Assembly (NCBI GenBank): GCA_031273405.1
Contig: JAISRW010000085.1
Coordinates: 1-8,745, forward strand
Reading direction: 5' to 3'
Source of the DNA: Treponema sp.
Lineage (GTDB): Bacteria > Spirochaetota > Spirochaetia > Treponematales > Breznakiellaceae
Length of the DNA: 8,745 nucleotides
Under the pieces are notes generated by a model. That model had not been told where the DNA came from. It was given only the letters and a program-made list of their open reading frames with translations, and ran no database searches. The translations under genes were made by a program, and so were the position numbers. How positions within the stretch are numbered: position 1 is the first letter of the stretch; each line of letters begins with the position of its first letter. Positions 1 through 5,601 of the stretch are shown here, in pieces.

Positions 1-1
1 G

Positions 2-32
2 GCAGTTCCAAAATGTCAGATTTTGGAACTGC
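2..32. repeat. Perfect 13-bp inverted repeat (hairpin 1)
   Basis: GCAGTTCCAAAAT (2-14) is exactly complementary to ATTTTGGAACTGC (20-32), with a 5-nt GTCAG loop. It is the outermost of three hairpins downstream of the PAP2 gene. It shares the arm TTCCAAAA/TTTTGGAA with the 80-117 hairpin but has a different loop. It could be a convergent terminator or a member of a dispersed palindromic repeat family. No T-run follows either arm, so a simple intrinsic terminator is not clearly supported. Confidence 0.6.
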
Positions 33-48
33 AACCTTAGATTTAGGA

Positions 49-76
49 GAAAAAGCGGGCTTTTGACCGCTTTTTC
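49..76 (-). terminator. Candidate terminator hairpin, possibly bidirectional
   Basis: GAAAAAGCGG (49-58) pairs perfectly with CCGCTTTTTC (67-76) around an 8-nt loop. The stem has a GC core and an A-tract/T-tract at its base, the symmetric layout seen in bidirectional intrinsic terminators. It lies about 45 nt after the stop codon of the minus-strand PAP2 gene and could end that transcript. The U-tract falls inside the stem instead of after it, so the call is moderate. Confidence 0.45.
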
Positions 77-79
77 CAA

Positions 80-117
80 GAGCCGGGCCAAAACTAACCG
101 AGTTTTGGAACCGGCTC
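80..117. repeat. Imperfect long hairpin with dispersed palindrome core
   Basis: The outer stem GAGCCGG (80-86)/CCGGCTC (111-117) encloses the inner stem CCAAAACT (88-95)/AGTTTTGG (101-108), separated by a small asymmetric bulge (G87 against A109-A110). It begins 2 nt after the PAP2 stop codon. Read on the minus strand, its inner 21 bases match 7635-7655 at 20 of 21 positions, loop included, so this is one copy of a repeated element as well as a hairpin. It may also protect the mRNA 3' end or help termination. Confidence 0.65.
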
Positions 118-119
118 AA

Positions 120-1016
120 TTAATAACGAATATTGATTCCCACACTCGCCGGCAAAACATGGAGGCTTAGACGGTTTGTGATATTGAAGCCGGGCATGCT
201 ATCTATGTTGTTCGGCGGGGTTATTCTGGATATGTCAGCCGTACCGGAATGTTTGTCCAGCAGGGTTTTGTAACTTTTTCCTACGGATTTTCCTATCCCG
301 TAACCGATTAACGCTCCCGCCGCAGCATCAGACGCCCAATGGGCAAAGAGAGACATCGCAAGGCCGGTACAAGCCGCGTAGGAATAGACCGCTATTTTGA
401 GCGCTATATTTTTCGGGTACAGTTCGGCCAGGGTTGCCGCCATGGCAAACACCACCACCGTATGACTGCTCGGCCACCCTGAAAAAACGCCGCGCTCCAT
501 AAAGCCGAAGGCGAAATCTCCGCTAAAATCAACAGAATCCCGTTCGCCGTTAATGATGCCGTTCATAATTCCGGGGTCCCTCCGGCCGGTAAAGGTTTTA
601 ATCGATTACGATATAAGAACGCCGAGAATTGCCGCCTGCCCCAGGGCCAGGCCGGTTATTTGATAACCGGGTTTTTCGGAAGAACGGCCGTAGAGATACA
701 GCCCCAAAGGCAGCGCGGCGGGGGCAATAAAACCCAGGGCCCCAAAGGGCGTTCCGGAGAAAGCGAGCCCCTTGTTATTATAGGCGATATTGCTCCATTC
801 CCAATCGATGCCGCTGTGAACCATAAAATACGTGCCCAATCCGGCTAAAAGATAATTGATCCCATAGTTGTAGGTAAAACTATTGATGGTATTTGTCCCG
901 AACCGGTAAAAAAGAGCGGAGAAGGGGACTGAACCGCTCGGATTATCAGGGTTATTCTGCCCAAAAGCGAAATGAGCGCAAAAAATAAGCATGGAAAGCC
1001 CCATTATGTTGGCCAT
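120..1016 (-). pseudogene. PAP2-superfamily membrane phosphatase, interrupted by an in-frame TAA
   Basis: The reading frame from ATG 1016 to the TAA at 122-120 spans 299 codons and is open except for one TAA at 608-606 (codon 137). Upstream piece (136 codons): signal-like N-terminus ending near AFG-Q, then hydrophobic segments near residues 50-67, 88-110 and 116-136. Downstream, counting the stop as codon 137: PAP2 motif 1 (K140, G144-R145, P148), motif 2 PSSHT at 182-186 in a periplasmic loop, two more hydrophobic segments, and motif 3 around H226 and D230. PAP2 enzymes dephosphorylate lipid phosphates such as phosphatidate or undecaprenyl pyrophosphate at the membrane. Motif 1 has Asp where the family usually has Arg, and motif 3 lacks the usual Ser-Arg, so activity would be uncertain even if intact. 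The gene starts 3 nt after the marR-like stop, with AAGGAT as ribosome site. A second ATG at 566 could start a fragment lacking motif 1. A sequencing error is the main alternative. Confidence 0.8.
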
Positions 1017-1019
1017 GTT

Positions 1020-1484
1020 TTAATCCTTTGTAGTTGAATTGGTAGTTGAATTTTCTAAAACCCTGGTAATAACTTCAGCAAGGCGGTCAAAGTCCTGAAT
1101 AAAATCCCTGGTCTCTTTTTCCCCGAATTTTTTTATGATTTGCGCCGACAGGGAATCGACATAGTTATCGGTTTCCAAAAGAATATTCCTGCCCCTGTCC
1201 GTCAGGGTCAAAATAAGTTTGCGCCTGTTGTCCGGGTTAATTTCCCTGATAAGGTACCCCTTCTTTTCCAGAGCCCCAAGCATTTGGGAAACCGCCGCTT
1301 TTTTTATATGTAATAATTTTTGAATCTTTGCCCCGTCGGTGTCCAGGGCGTCATCGTCAATAGCCTTGAGGAGCGCGATCTCCGCCAGGTTGACATCCCC
1401 CTCGATTCTCCGCAAAAAATTAATGCCCATGCTTTTAAAACGAAAAATACAACCGAACAGTTCCTTTTGCAAAAGGCGTTTCAT
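1020..1484 (-). CDS. MarR-family transcriptional regulator
   Basis: This 154-aa protein has the normal MarR length and layout. A helical N-terminus is followed by a winged helix-turn-helix at about residues 32-98, with a recognition helix at about 61-76 (KKAAVSQMLGALEKKG). The wing carries the family signature DNRRKLILTLTDRG at 85-98, and C-terminal helices (about 100-145) would form the dimer interface. MarR proteins bind palindromic operators as dimers and are often released by small lipophilic ligands. The ATG is preceded by GGAGG with 4-5 nt spacing, which supports the start. The gene sits 3 nt upstream of the PAP2 gene in the same direction, so it probably controls that gene and itself; a palindrome over its promoter fits autoregulation. 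The last codons hold a 12-bp tandem duplication giving NSTT-NSTT. The family call is firm; ligand and targets are unknown. Confidence 0.88.
   Translation of the reverse strand: MKRLLQKELFGCIFRFKSMGINFLRRIEGDVNLAEIALLKAIDDDALDTDGAKIQKLLHIKKAAVSQMLGALEKKGYLIREINPDNRRKLILTLTDRGRNILLETDNYVDSLSAQIIKKFGEKETRDFIQDFDRLAEVITRVLENSTTNSTTKD
1031..1052. repeat. 12-bp-period tandem duplication in the marR-like 3' end
   Basis: TAGTTGAATT occurs at 1031-1040 and again at 1043-1052. On the minus strand the two copies encode NSTT twice just before the last two residues (KD) of the MarR-type protein. The period is a multiple of three, so the frame is kept. It lies in the poorly constrained C-terminal tail. 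Confidence 0.75.
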
Positions 1485-1490
1485 TTTTCC

Positions 1491-1524
1491 TCCGATATAG
1501 TTTGAACGTGAACAGTTTATCGGA
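1491..1524. promoter_or_regulatory. Imperfect palindrome over the marR-like promoter, candidate operator
   Basis: The ends TCCGATA (1491-1497) and TATCGGA (1518-1524) are perfect complements. The centre contains ACGT, with partial symmetry between. The element covers the proposed -10 box and reaches the ribosome-binding region of the MarR-type gene, as expected of an autoregulatory operator. The upstream arm lies above the expected transcription start, so it should act as DNA and not as an RNA hairpin. At 34 bp it is longer than typical MarR operators, so the true site may be only part of it. Confidence 0.4.
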
Positions 1525-1542
1525 GAACATATTGAATGTCAA
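1514..1542 (-). promoter_or_regulatory. Sigma70-type promoter for the marR-like/PAP2 pair
   Basis: On the minus strand a consensus -35 TTGACA (1542-1537) is separated by 17 nt from TAAACT (1519-1514), a 4 of 6 match to TATAAT. Transcription would start near 1507 and give a leader of roughly 23 nt before the ATG. No other promoter-like sequence lies as close to this gene. Confidence 0.6.
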
Positions 1543-1654
1543 GAGAGAATTTAACCGAAGACCCCACGGACAACACGGACGAGGGCAATAGCATTTACTT
1601 TCAAGTTCTGAGAAATCACCGGGATTGAAGATTTTTTGACCGCTAACCTCACGT

Positions 1655-1669
1655 CGAACCTTTGGTTCG
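1655..1669. repeat. Small perfect palindrome CGAACC-TTT-GGTTCG
   Basis: A 6-bp perfect stem with a 3-nt loop lies in the spacer between the rlmN end and the marR-like promoter. A related copy (13 of 15 bases the same) lies at 5587-5601, also in a spacer. The rest of this 260-bp spacer holds the MarR promoter, a direct repeat CACGGAC-AA-CACGGAC at 1565-1580 and its inverted partner GTCCGTG at 1705-1711. No gene is apparent in it. Confidence 0.5.
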
Positions 1670-1744
1670 CCTTTACGGATGAAAATAAGGTTTTCGACCA
1701 AAAAGTCCGTGCGGTCAGTGGTTAATATATTTCCCCGCCCAGAG

Positions 1745-2812
1745 TTAGCCGAGAGAGCCTAATTGCCCGCAGGCGCCGGAAATGCCCCTGCCTTTGCCCA
1801 GACGCCGGGTAACCTTGAGGCCCCGTTTTTCCAGGGCCGAAGCAAAGTCCGAAACTTCCTTAGGACGGGGGGAGCGTAAAGGTTTCCCCTCAAAGGTCAA
1901 AGCCTCCACGGCATTCCAGGGGATGAGGTTTACCACCGTTTCCAGACCCTCCGCGAAATCCGCGGCGGCTTCGGCGTCTTCCCGGCCGGTGTTTACGCCT
2001 CTCAGGAGAACCGCCTCCAGGGTGATCCGGCGCTTCATTTTTTTTTGGTAGTGACGGAGGCTTTCTTTAAGCGCCGGAAGGGGGTAGGTCTTCGCGGCGG
2101 GCATGAGGCGCTCCCTCAGACCCTGCCTCGCGCTGGTCAGGGACAGGGCGAGGCGTATGTCGGGCCCTCTTTCGGCCAGATCCAGGATGCCCGGAATGAT
2201 GCCGCAGGTGGATAAAGTTATCCGCCGCCTGGAAATATTGAGGCCTTCCTTAAAGGTTATAAAATCCAGGGACTTCCTGAGCGCTTCCAGGTTGAGCAAG
2301 GGTTCGCCCATTCCCATGATAACAATATGGGAAATCGCCGGATCTTTTTTGTAAAGCCGCAGGAACTGGGAACTTATTTCGGCGGATTCAAGGTTCCGCT
2401 TAAACCCGAGCTTCCCGGTTTTGCAAAACACGCAGCCCATGGAACATCCCGCCTGGGTGGAGAGGCACGCGGTTTTTCTGCCTTCACTGTCCCCCAGGAT
2501 CACCGCCTCAATATTCGCGCCGTCTTCCAGGGCAATACGCAGTTTTACCGTGCCGTCGGAATCCGCGAACTCTTCTCCGGGGGAACCGGAAAGGGGGGTG
2601 AAATTTTCTTCCAGGAACTTTCTGAGGGCAAGGGGAAGATCGGTCATTTCCGCAAAAGAAGAAACCCCGGAACAGATCCATTTAAAAATCTGTTTTATTC
2701 TGAAGGCGGGCAGGGGGGGCTTTAAGAACCGGGCAATTTCCGCATTGAGCAGTTCCCCAAGTTCCCCGGGCAGGTACCCGGCAAGGCTTTTTTTTGTTTC
2801 CATAACTTCCAC
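1745..2812 (-). CDS. rlmN: RlmN, dual-specificity 23S rRNA (A2503)/tRNA (A37) C2-methyltransferase
   Basis: This radical-SAM enzyme makes 2-methyladenosine in 23S rRNA and in certain tRNAs, affecting peptidyl-transferase function and decoding accuracy. The 355 aa are typical for the family. Visible features are an N-terminal accessory domain (about 10-100), the iron-sulfur motif C-x3-C-x2-C at C123, C127 and C130, GMGEPLLN at 167-174, and the C-terminal GACGQL with C348, the methyl-carrying cysteine in characterised RlmN. The reading frame opens at GTG 2812, 12 nt after the TPR stop; an ATG three codons in (2803) is the alternative. GGAAG lies too close to that ATG and no strong ribosome site precedes the GTG, so translation may be coupled to the upstream gene. 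It is the last gene of the hypothetical/TPR/rlmN run. Cfr-type resistance methylases are related, but the sequence reads as a standard RlmN. Confidence 0.95.
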   Translation of the reverse strand: MEVMETKKSLAGYLPGELGELLNAEIARFLKPPLPAFRIKQIFKWICSGVSSFAEMTDLPLALRKFLEENFTPLSGSPGEEFADSDGTVKLRIALEDGANIEAVILGDSEGRKTACLSTQAGCSMGCVFCKTGKLGFKRNLESAEISSQFLRLYKKDPAISHIVIMGMGEPLLNLEALRKSLDFITFKEGLNISRRRITLSTCGIIPGILDLAERGPDIRLALSLTSARQGLRERLMPAAKTYPLPALKESLRHYQKKMKRRITLEAVLLRGVNTGREDAEAAADFAEGLETVVNLIPWNAVEALTFEGKPLRSPRPKEVSDFASALEKRGLKVTRRLGKGRGISGACGQLGSLG

Positions 2813-2824
2813 AAGCTCGGACTT

Positions 2825-3979
2825 CTAGAACCTGATCTTTTCCATAAGCTCCATTACCGCGTTGTTTCGTATCCCCTGGCGCTGAAAATCCTCAAGGGCT
2901 TCCACAGCCTGATACTTTTCGCCTTTTCTGAGCCGGCAGTCGGCCAGTTCCAGATAGAACCGGTAGTTTTTGGGTTCCTGTTGTATAAGCCGGTCGAGGG
3001 ATTCCGCCGACTCATCGTATCTGCCCTGGAGCTTGGATACCACCGCCAGTCCGAGAACCGCGTAGGTGTCAAATTCTATGTTCAAAGCCCGCTGATAATA
3101 TTCCACCGCCTTGTCAAGCTGATTCAGATGGCGGTAGGCGTCGCCGGCCCTGGTAAGAATCACCTTGTTCCGCGGGTCCTGTTCCAGGATCCGGTTCCAG
3201 TACTCCAGAGAACGCTCCTGGCGGTTCATGCCCCGGTAGCAATCGGCAAGGCCGAAAAGGGCGTAAAAGTTTAAAGGGTCCCGTTTAAGGGCCTGCTCGA
3301 AATACGTTATACCCTGTTCAAAGGTTTTTAGCTTCCGGTGGCAGTTGCCTATGGAAGTGAGGACCCGGATATCCACTTTTTCCGGGCTCCCCTGGATCAT
3401 TTTTCCCCAATAAAAGAGGGCGTCCCGGTACTCCTTAAAATCATAATGCAAATGCCCCAGGCCGATGATGGCATAGGGGTTCTGGGCTTCCATTTCAAGG
3501 ACTTGTAAATATACCGCCTTGGAATGTTTAAAGTCCCGGACTTTGCGGTAGGCGTCGGCTACCCTGGTCAGGACGGTAATGTTTTTATCATCATGAAGGA
3601 GATACTGCTCCCAGATTTCTATGGCCTTGTGAAACTGGTTGAGGGCTTTATAACAGTCCGCCAGCCCGAAGAGGGCATAGTTATTCCCCGGGTGATAGAC
3701 CAGGCAGCGCTGGTAATAGGTTACGGCTTCCCGAAAATTTCCCCTTTTCCGCGTGGCGTCCCCTATGCCTACCAGGGCGTAATTATTGTTCTCATCAACC
3801 GCCAGTATTCTGTTGAAACAGTCCAAAGCTTCCGCGGTTTTATCTTCTTTAAGGTATTGATAGCCTCTTTTTGATAAATCGGATACTTCAACTAATTCGA
3901 GGTTTTCACCGTCCGCCCTTTCGCCGGAGGCCTGGGTTCCTCCGGCTTTTGAGCCAAAAAGATTTCCTTCGTCAATCAT
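2825..3979 (-). CDS. TPR-repeat protein with ten tandem TPRs
   Basis: After a charged 33-residue N-terminal tail, the 384-aa protein is almost entirely tetratricopeptide repeats: ten units of about 34 residues from residue 34 to the end, each with the usual A/G-x3-Y/F and A-x-P/N spacing. There is no signal peptide or membrane segment, so a cytoplasmic protein-binding scaffold is likely. From repeat 3 on, odd units start like YALFGLADCY and contain Trp, while even units start like VLTRVADAYRK and contain Tyr or Phe, giving a two-TPR super-repeat of about 68 residues. Its ATG overlaps the end of the 115-aa upstream ORF by 8 nt and rlmN follows after 12 nt, so the three are probably co-transcribed and translationally coupled. 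Partners and function are unknown. No catalytic domain is present. Confidence 0.9.
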   Translation of the reverse strand: MIDEGNLFGSKAGGTQASGERADGENLELVEVSDLSKRGYQYLKEDKTAEALDCFNRILAVDENNNYALVGIGDATRKRGNFREAVTYYQRCLVYHPGNNYALFGLADCYKALNQFHKAIEIWEQYLLHDDKNITVLTRVADAYRKVRDFKHSKAVYLQVLEMEAQNPYAIIGLGHLHYDFKEYRDALFYWGKMIQGSPEKVDIRVLTSIGNCHRKLKTFEQGITYFEQALKRDPLNFYALFGLADCYRGMNRQERSLEYWNRILEQDPRNKVILTRAGDAYRHLNQLDKAVEYYQRALNIEFDTYAVLGLAVVSKLQGRYDESAESLDRLIQQEPKNYRFYLELADCRLRKGEKYQAVEALEDFQRQGIRNNAVMELMEKIRF

Positions 3980-4319
3980 TGGAATGATCCTCTTCCTCGC
4001 TGATCAAATTTTGTATTATCTCAGAAAGCTTCATTATAATGGGTTCCGCCTTATTGCGATCCGGCGCTATCCAGTACATCCTGAGAGCGTCCAATTCCCT
4101 TCCTTTGGATTTATAATAATCCCCTATTCTTACCAGCCCGTCGGAATATCCGGTGGTCAAAAATATCCGCCTTGCCCCCTCTATATCTCCCGAGTTATAC
4201 AGAATATTACCTTTCCGGTTGAGGGCGGCCTTTTGGGAACCGTCAATGGCCGGCCTGGCAGCAGTTTTTATAAAGCCGCTCTGGTCATTCACTTTTTCAA
4301 AAATATTTTTATAATCCAT
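3972..4319 (-). CDS. Conserved-looking hypothetical protein, TPR-like, first gene of the TPR/rlmN operon
   Basis: I do not recognise this 115-aa protein as a named family. It is soluble and predicted helical. Residues 31-85 look like one and a half TPR-type helix-turn-helix units (ALNRKGNILYNSGDIEGARRI, then GLVRIGDYYKSKGRELDAL), and the C-terminus is acidic (EEEDHSND). It has no signal peptide or membrane segment. The stop overlaps the start of the ten-TPR gene by 8 nt, a strong sign of co-translation and perhaps of a physical pairing. The ATG at 4319 is preceded by GGAATCGGAA, a modest ribosome site. The candidate promoter at 4407-4435 would give a leader of roughly 80 nt. Function cannot be assigned. 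Confidence 0.8.
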   Translation of the reverse strand: MDYKNIFEKVNDQSGFIKTAARPAIDGSQKAALNRKGNILYNSGDIEGARRIFLTTGYSDGLVRIGDYYKSKGRELDALRMYWIAPDRNKAEPIIMKLSEIIQNLISEEEDHSND

Positions 4320-4406
4320 TTCCGATTCCGATCCGGCTTTTCTTTGCTGTCAAGGACCCGATCTCCCGTTCCTCCCGAGCATACATAGAAGATCATCTAT
4401 TTATAT

Positions 4407-4435
4407 ATTATGCATTATTTCTTAAAAAAAACCAA
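4407..4435 (-). promoter_or_regulatory. Candidate promoter for the hypothetical/TPR/rlmN operon
   Basis: In an AT-rich stretch between rsmD and the next gene, the minus strand has TTGGTT (4435-4430), a 17-nt spacer containing a T8 tract, and CATAAT (4412-4407), a 5 of 6 match to the -10 consensus. Adjacent TA-rich sequence would ease melting. The -35 match is weak (3 of 6). A TTGACA lies nearer the gene (within 4340-4360) but lacks a good -10 at proper spacing. Confidence 0.4.
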
Positions 4436-4460
4436 TAGAATTTTTAAAAAATCTCCATTT

Positions 4461-4994
4461 TTATATGGTCCGGACAAAGAAATCGACCTCCGAGCGGCCG
4501 TATTTCCTGGTTTCTTTCCTTATGAGTTTGGCCGGGGTTTCGTCAGGATAGTCTTCCCGGGGGCGGTGGAGGAGAAGCATCGAGCCGGGCGCCATCAGTT
4601 TTGAGAGCGAGAGGGCCTCGGCCAGGGGCCATTTAAATTTATAGGGGAAGGGGGGATCGCAAAAAATGAGATCAAAATGGCGTTTTGCCCGTTTTACATA
4701 GAGTTCCGCAGACATAAAGCGGCAGTTAATCCTTATCGGGGAGATTTGCGCGTTTTCCAGGAGTATTTTCCCCTTGAGGCCGTCCATTTCGACCGCTTCA
4801 ATATAGGCGGCGCCTCTGGAGGCGGCTTCCAAGGCGATGATTCCCGATCCGGAAAAGAGATCCAAAAACGAGAGCCCTGACAGGTCCCCCAGGCTGGCAA
4901 AAACCGACTCCCTCATACGGTCCATGGCGGGGCGGATTATACCTTCCGGGACCTTGACCTGTCTGCCCTTCAAGGTTCCGCCGGTAATTCTCAT
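4461..4994 (-). CDS. rsmD: RsmD, 16S rRNA (guanine-966-N2)-methyltransferase
   Basis: RsmD uses S-adenosylmethionine to methylate G966 of 16S rRNA, near the P-site tRNA contact. The 177-aa length is normal. Family landmarks run in order: MRITGGTLKGR at the N-terminus, RPAMDRMRESVFASL at 21-35, SAM-binding motif I LDLFSGSG at 44-51, acidic motif II VEMD at 68-71, and the catalytic DPPF at 113-116. The start is fixed by the MRITGG motif. It lies 6 nt after the upstream 148-aa ORF, and the ribosome site is weak, which suggests translational coupling. Downstream there is only an A/T stem (4447-4462), poor evidence for a terminator. Confidence 0.94.
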   Translation of the reverse strand: MRITGGTLKGRQVKVPEGIIRPAMDRMRESVFASLGDLSGLSFLDLFSGSGIIALEAASRGAAYIEAVEMDGLKGKILLENAQISPIRINCRFMSAELYVKRAKRHFDLIFCDPPFPYKFKWPLAEALSLSKLMAPGSMLLLHRPREDYPDETPAKLIRKETRKYGRSEVDFFVRTI

Positions 4995-5000
4995 GCCGGT

Positions 5001-5447
5001 CTAATATTCTTTAAGGAGTTCGCTGAGTTCCGCCGGGCTGACCACCGGTTCTTCCGCCTGACCCTCGGAAGCCGCCTGGCCGGAGATTTCGGCGGTTTTG
5101 CGTCTTTCCAGGCTGCGGCTGCCGAGAATACGGATTTTGTCTATAAGCGCCGGATATTCCCGCACCGACATGGTACCCTGGTTGTTCATAAAGTCGGACA
5201 AAATCTGGGAAAATTGCCATTCCAGTTCCGCCAGGCAATTGAAAAGCCCCGCCCGATCGATAAAGCGCTGGTTTTCCAGAAGCTCCTGCAGGAGCATGGT
5301 AAGGACTTTGGTGATAAAATCAACATCATCGAGGGTTTTTTCCAGAAAGAGTTCAGGATTCGCGTCCAGGGTAAAAAGATCCCTGAGCATCCTGATCCGG
5401 CTCATCAGTACAAAAATATTATCTTCAAAGTTTACACGTTTGTTCAT
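5001..5447 (-). CDS. Hypothetical helical protein upstream of rsmD
   Basis: I do not recognise this 148-aa protein. It is soluble, with no signal peptide, membrane segment or cysteine-rich site. Residues 1-115 read as a series of amphipathic helices (for example LDDVDFITKVLTMLLQELLE and the following FIDRAGLFNCLAELEWQFSQIL). The tail from about 118 is Ala/Glu/Pro-rich and probably disordered, ending in a short helix SPAELSELLKEY that could be a docking peptide. It is 6 nt upstream of rsmD and probably in the same transcript. The start at ATG 5447 has only a weak ribosome site (AGG, very close); the next ATG (codon 15) would remove the first helix. A coding call is supported by length, tight spacing to rsmD and protein-like composition. 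Confidence 0.75.
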   Translation of the reverse strand: MNKRVNFEDNIFVLMSRIRMLRDLFTLDANPELFLEKTLDDVDFITKVLTMLLQELLENQRFIDRAGLFNCLAELEWQFSQILSDFMNNQGTMSVREYPALIDKIRILGSRSLERRKTAEISGQAASEGQAEEPVVSPAELSELLKEY

Positions 5448-5482
5448 AGCCTATTATTCTTATCGGACAGGATCCTGCCGCA

Positions 5483-5511
5483 CTTATAGATTTTTTGCAT
5501 ATTCCGCAAAA
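5483..5511 (-). promoter_or_regulatory. Candidate promoter for the 148-aa ORF/rsmD pair
   Basis: Minus-strand TATAAG (5488-5483) resembles a -10 box. Seventeen nt upstream is TTTTGC (5511-5506), a poor -35. The inverted repeat TTTTTGC/GCAAAAA (5492-5498 and 5506-5512) overlaps the spacer and -35, and a perfect 10-bp palindrome CAGGATCCTG (5468-5477) lies just downstream in the expected leader. These symmetric elements could be regulator sites, but no dedicated regulator is adjacent. Confidence 0.3.
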
Positions 5512-5586
5512 ATTCCGATTAATGGGCACCGTACCAGTACCGTGGGCCGTTGGTCTGCAAACGGAGGAACCGGAACCATCGGACCG

Positions 5587-5601
5587 CGAGCCTTCGGTTC
5601 G
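5587..5601. repeat. Small hairpin CGAGCC-TTC-GGTTCG, related to 1655-1669
   Basis: A 6-bp stem with one G-T pair and a TTC loop lies in the spacer after ftsH. It matches 13 of 15 bases of the spacer palindrome at 1655-1669. The surrounding 5520-5620 stretch is GC-rich and low in complexity, with a direct repeat of CGTGG(G)CCGTTG at 5541 and 5603. It could contribute to ending ftsH transcription, but no T-run follows. Confidence 0.45.

Noticed and set aside
1..117. CRISPR array from the cluster of palindromes
   Set aside because: The three hairpins differ in arm, loop and spacing; there are no identical direct repeats with uniform spacers and no cas genes.
1435..1701. 88-codon minus-strand frame upstream of the MarR-type gene
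   Set aside because: It overlaps the start of the marR-like gene in another frame, crosses the promoter and palindrome, and shows no protein-like pattern.
2327..2828. Plus-strand frames opposite rlmN (2327-2725, 2421-2828)
   Set aside because: rlmN motifs, including the radical-SAM cysteines, occupy the minus strand here; the plus-strand products look like nothing.
4447..4462. Terminator after rsmD
   Set aside because: The stem AAAAAT/ATTTTT is A/T only with a 4-nt loop, too weak to call.
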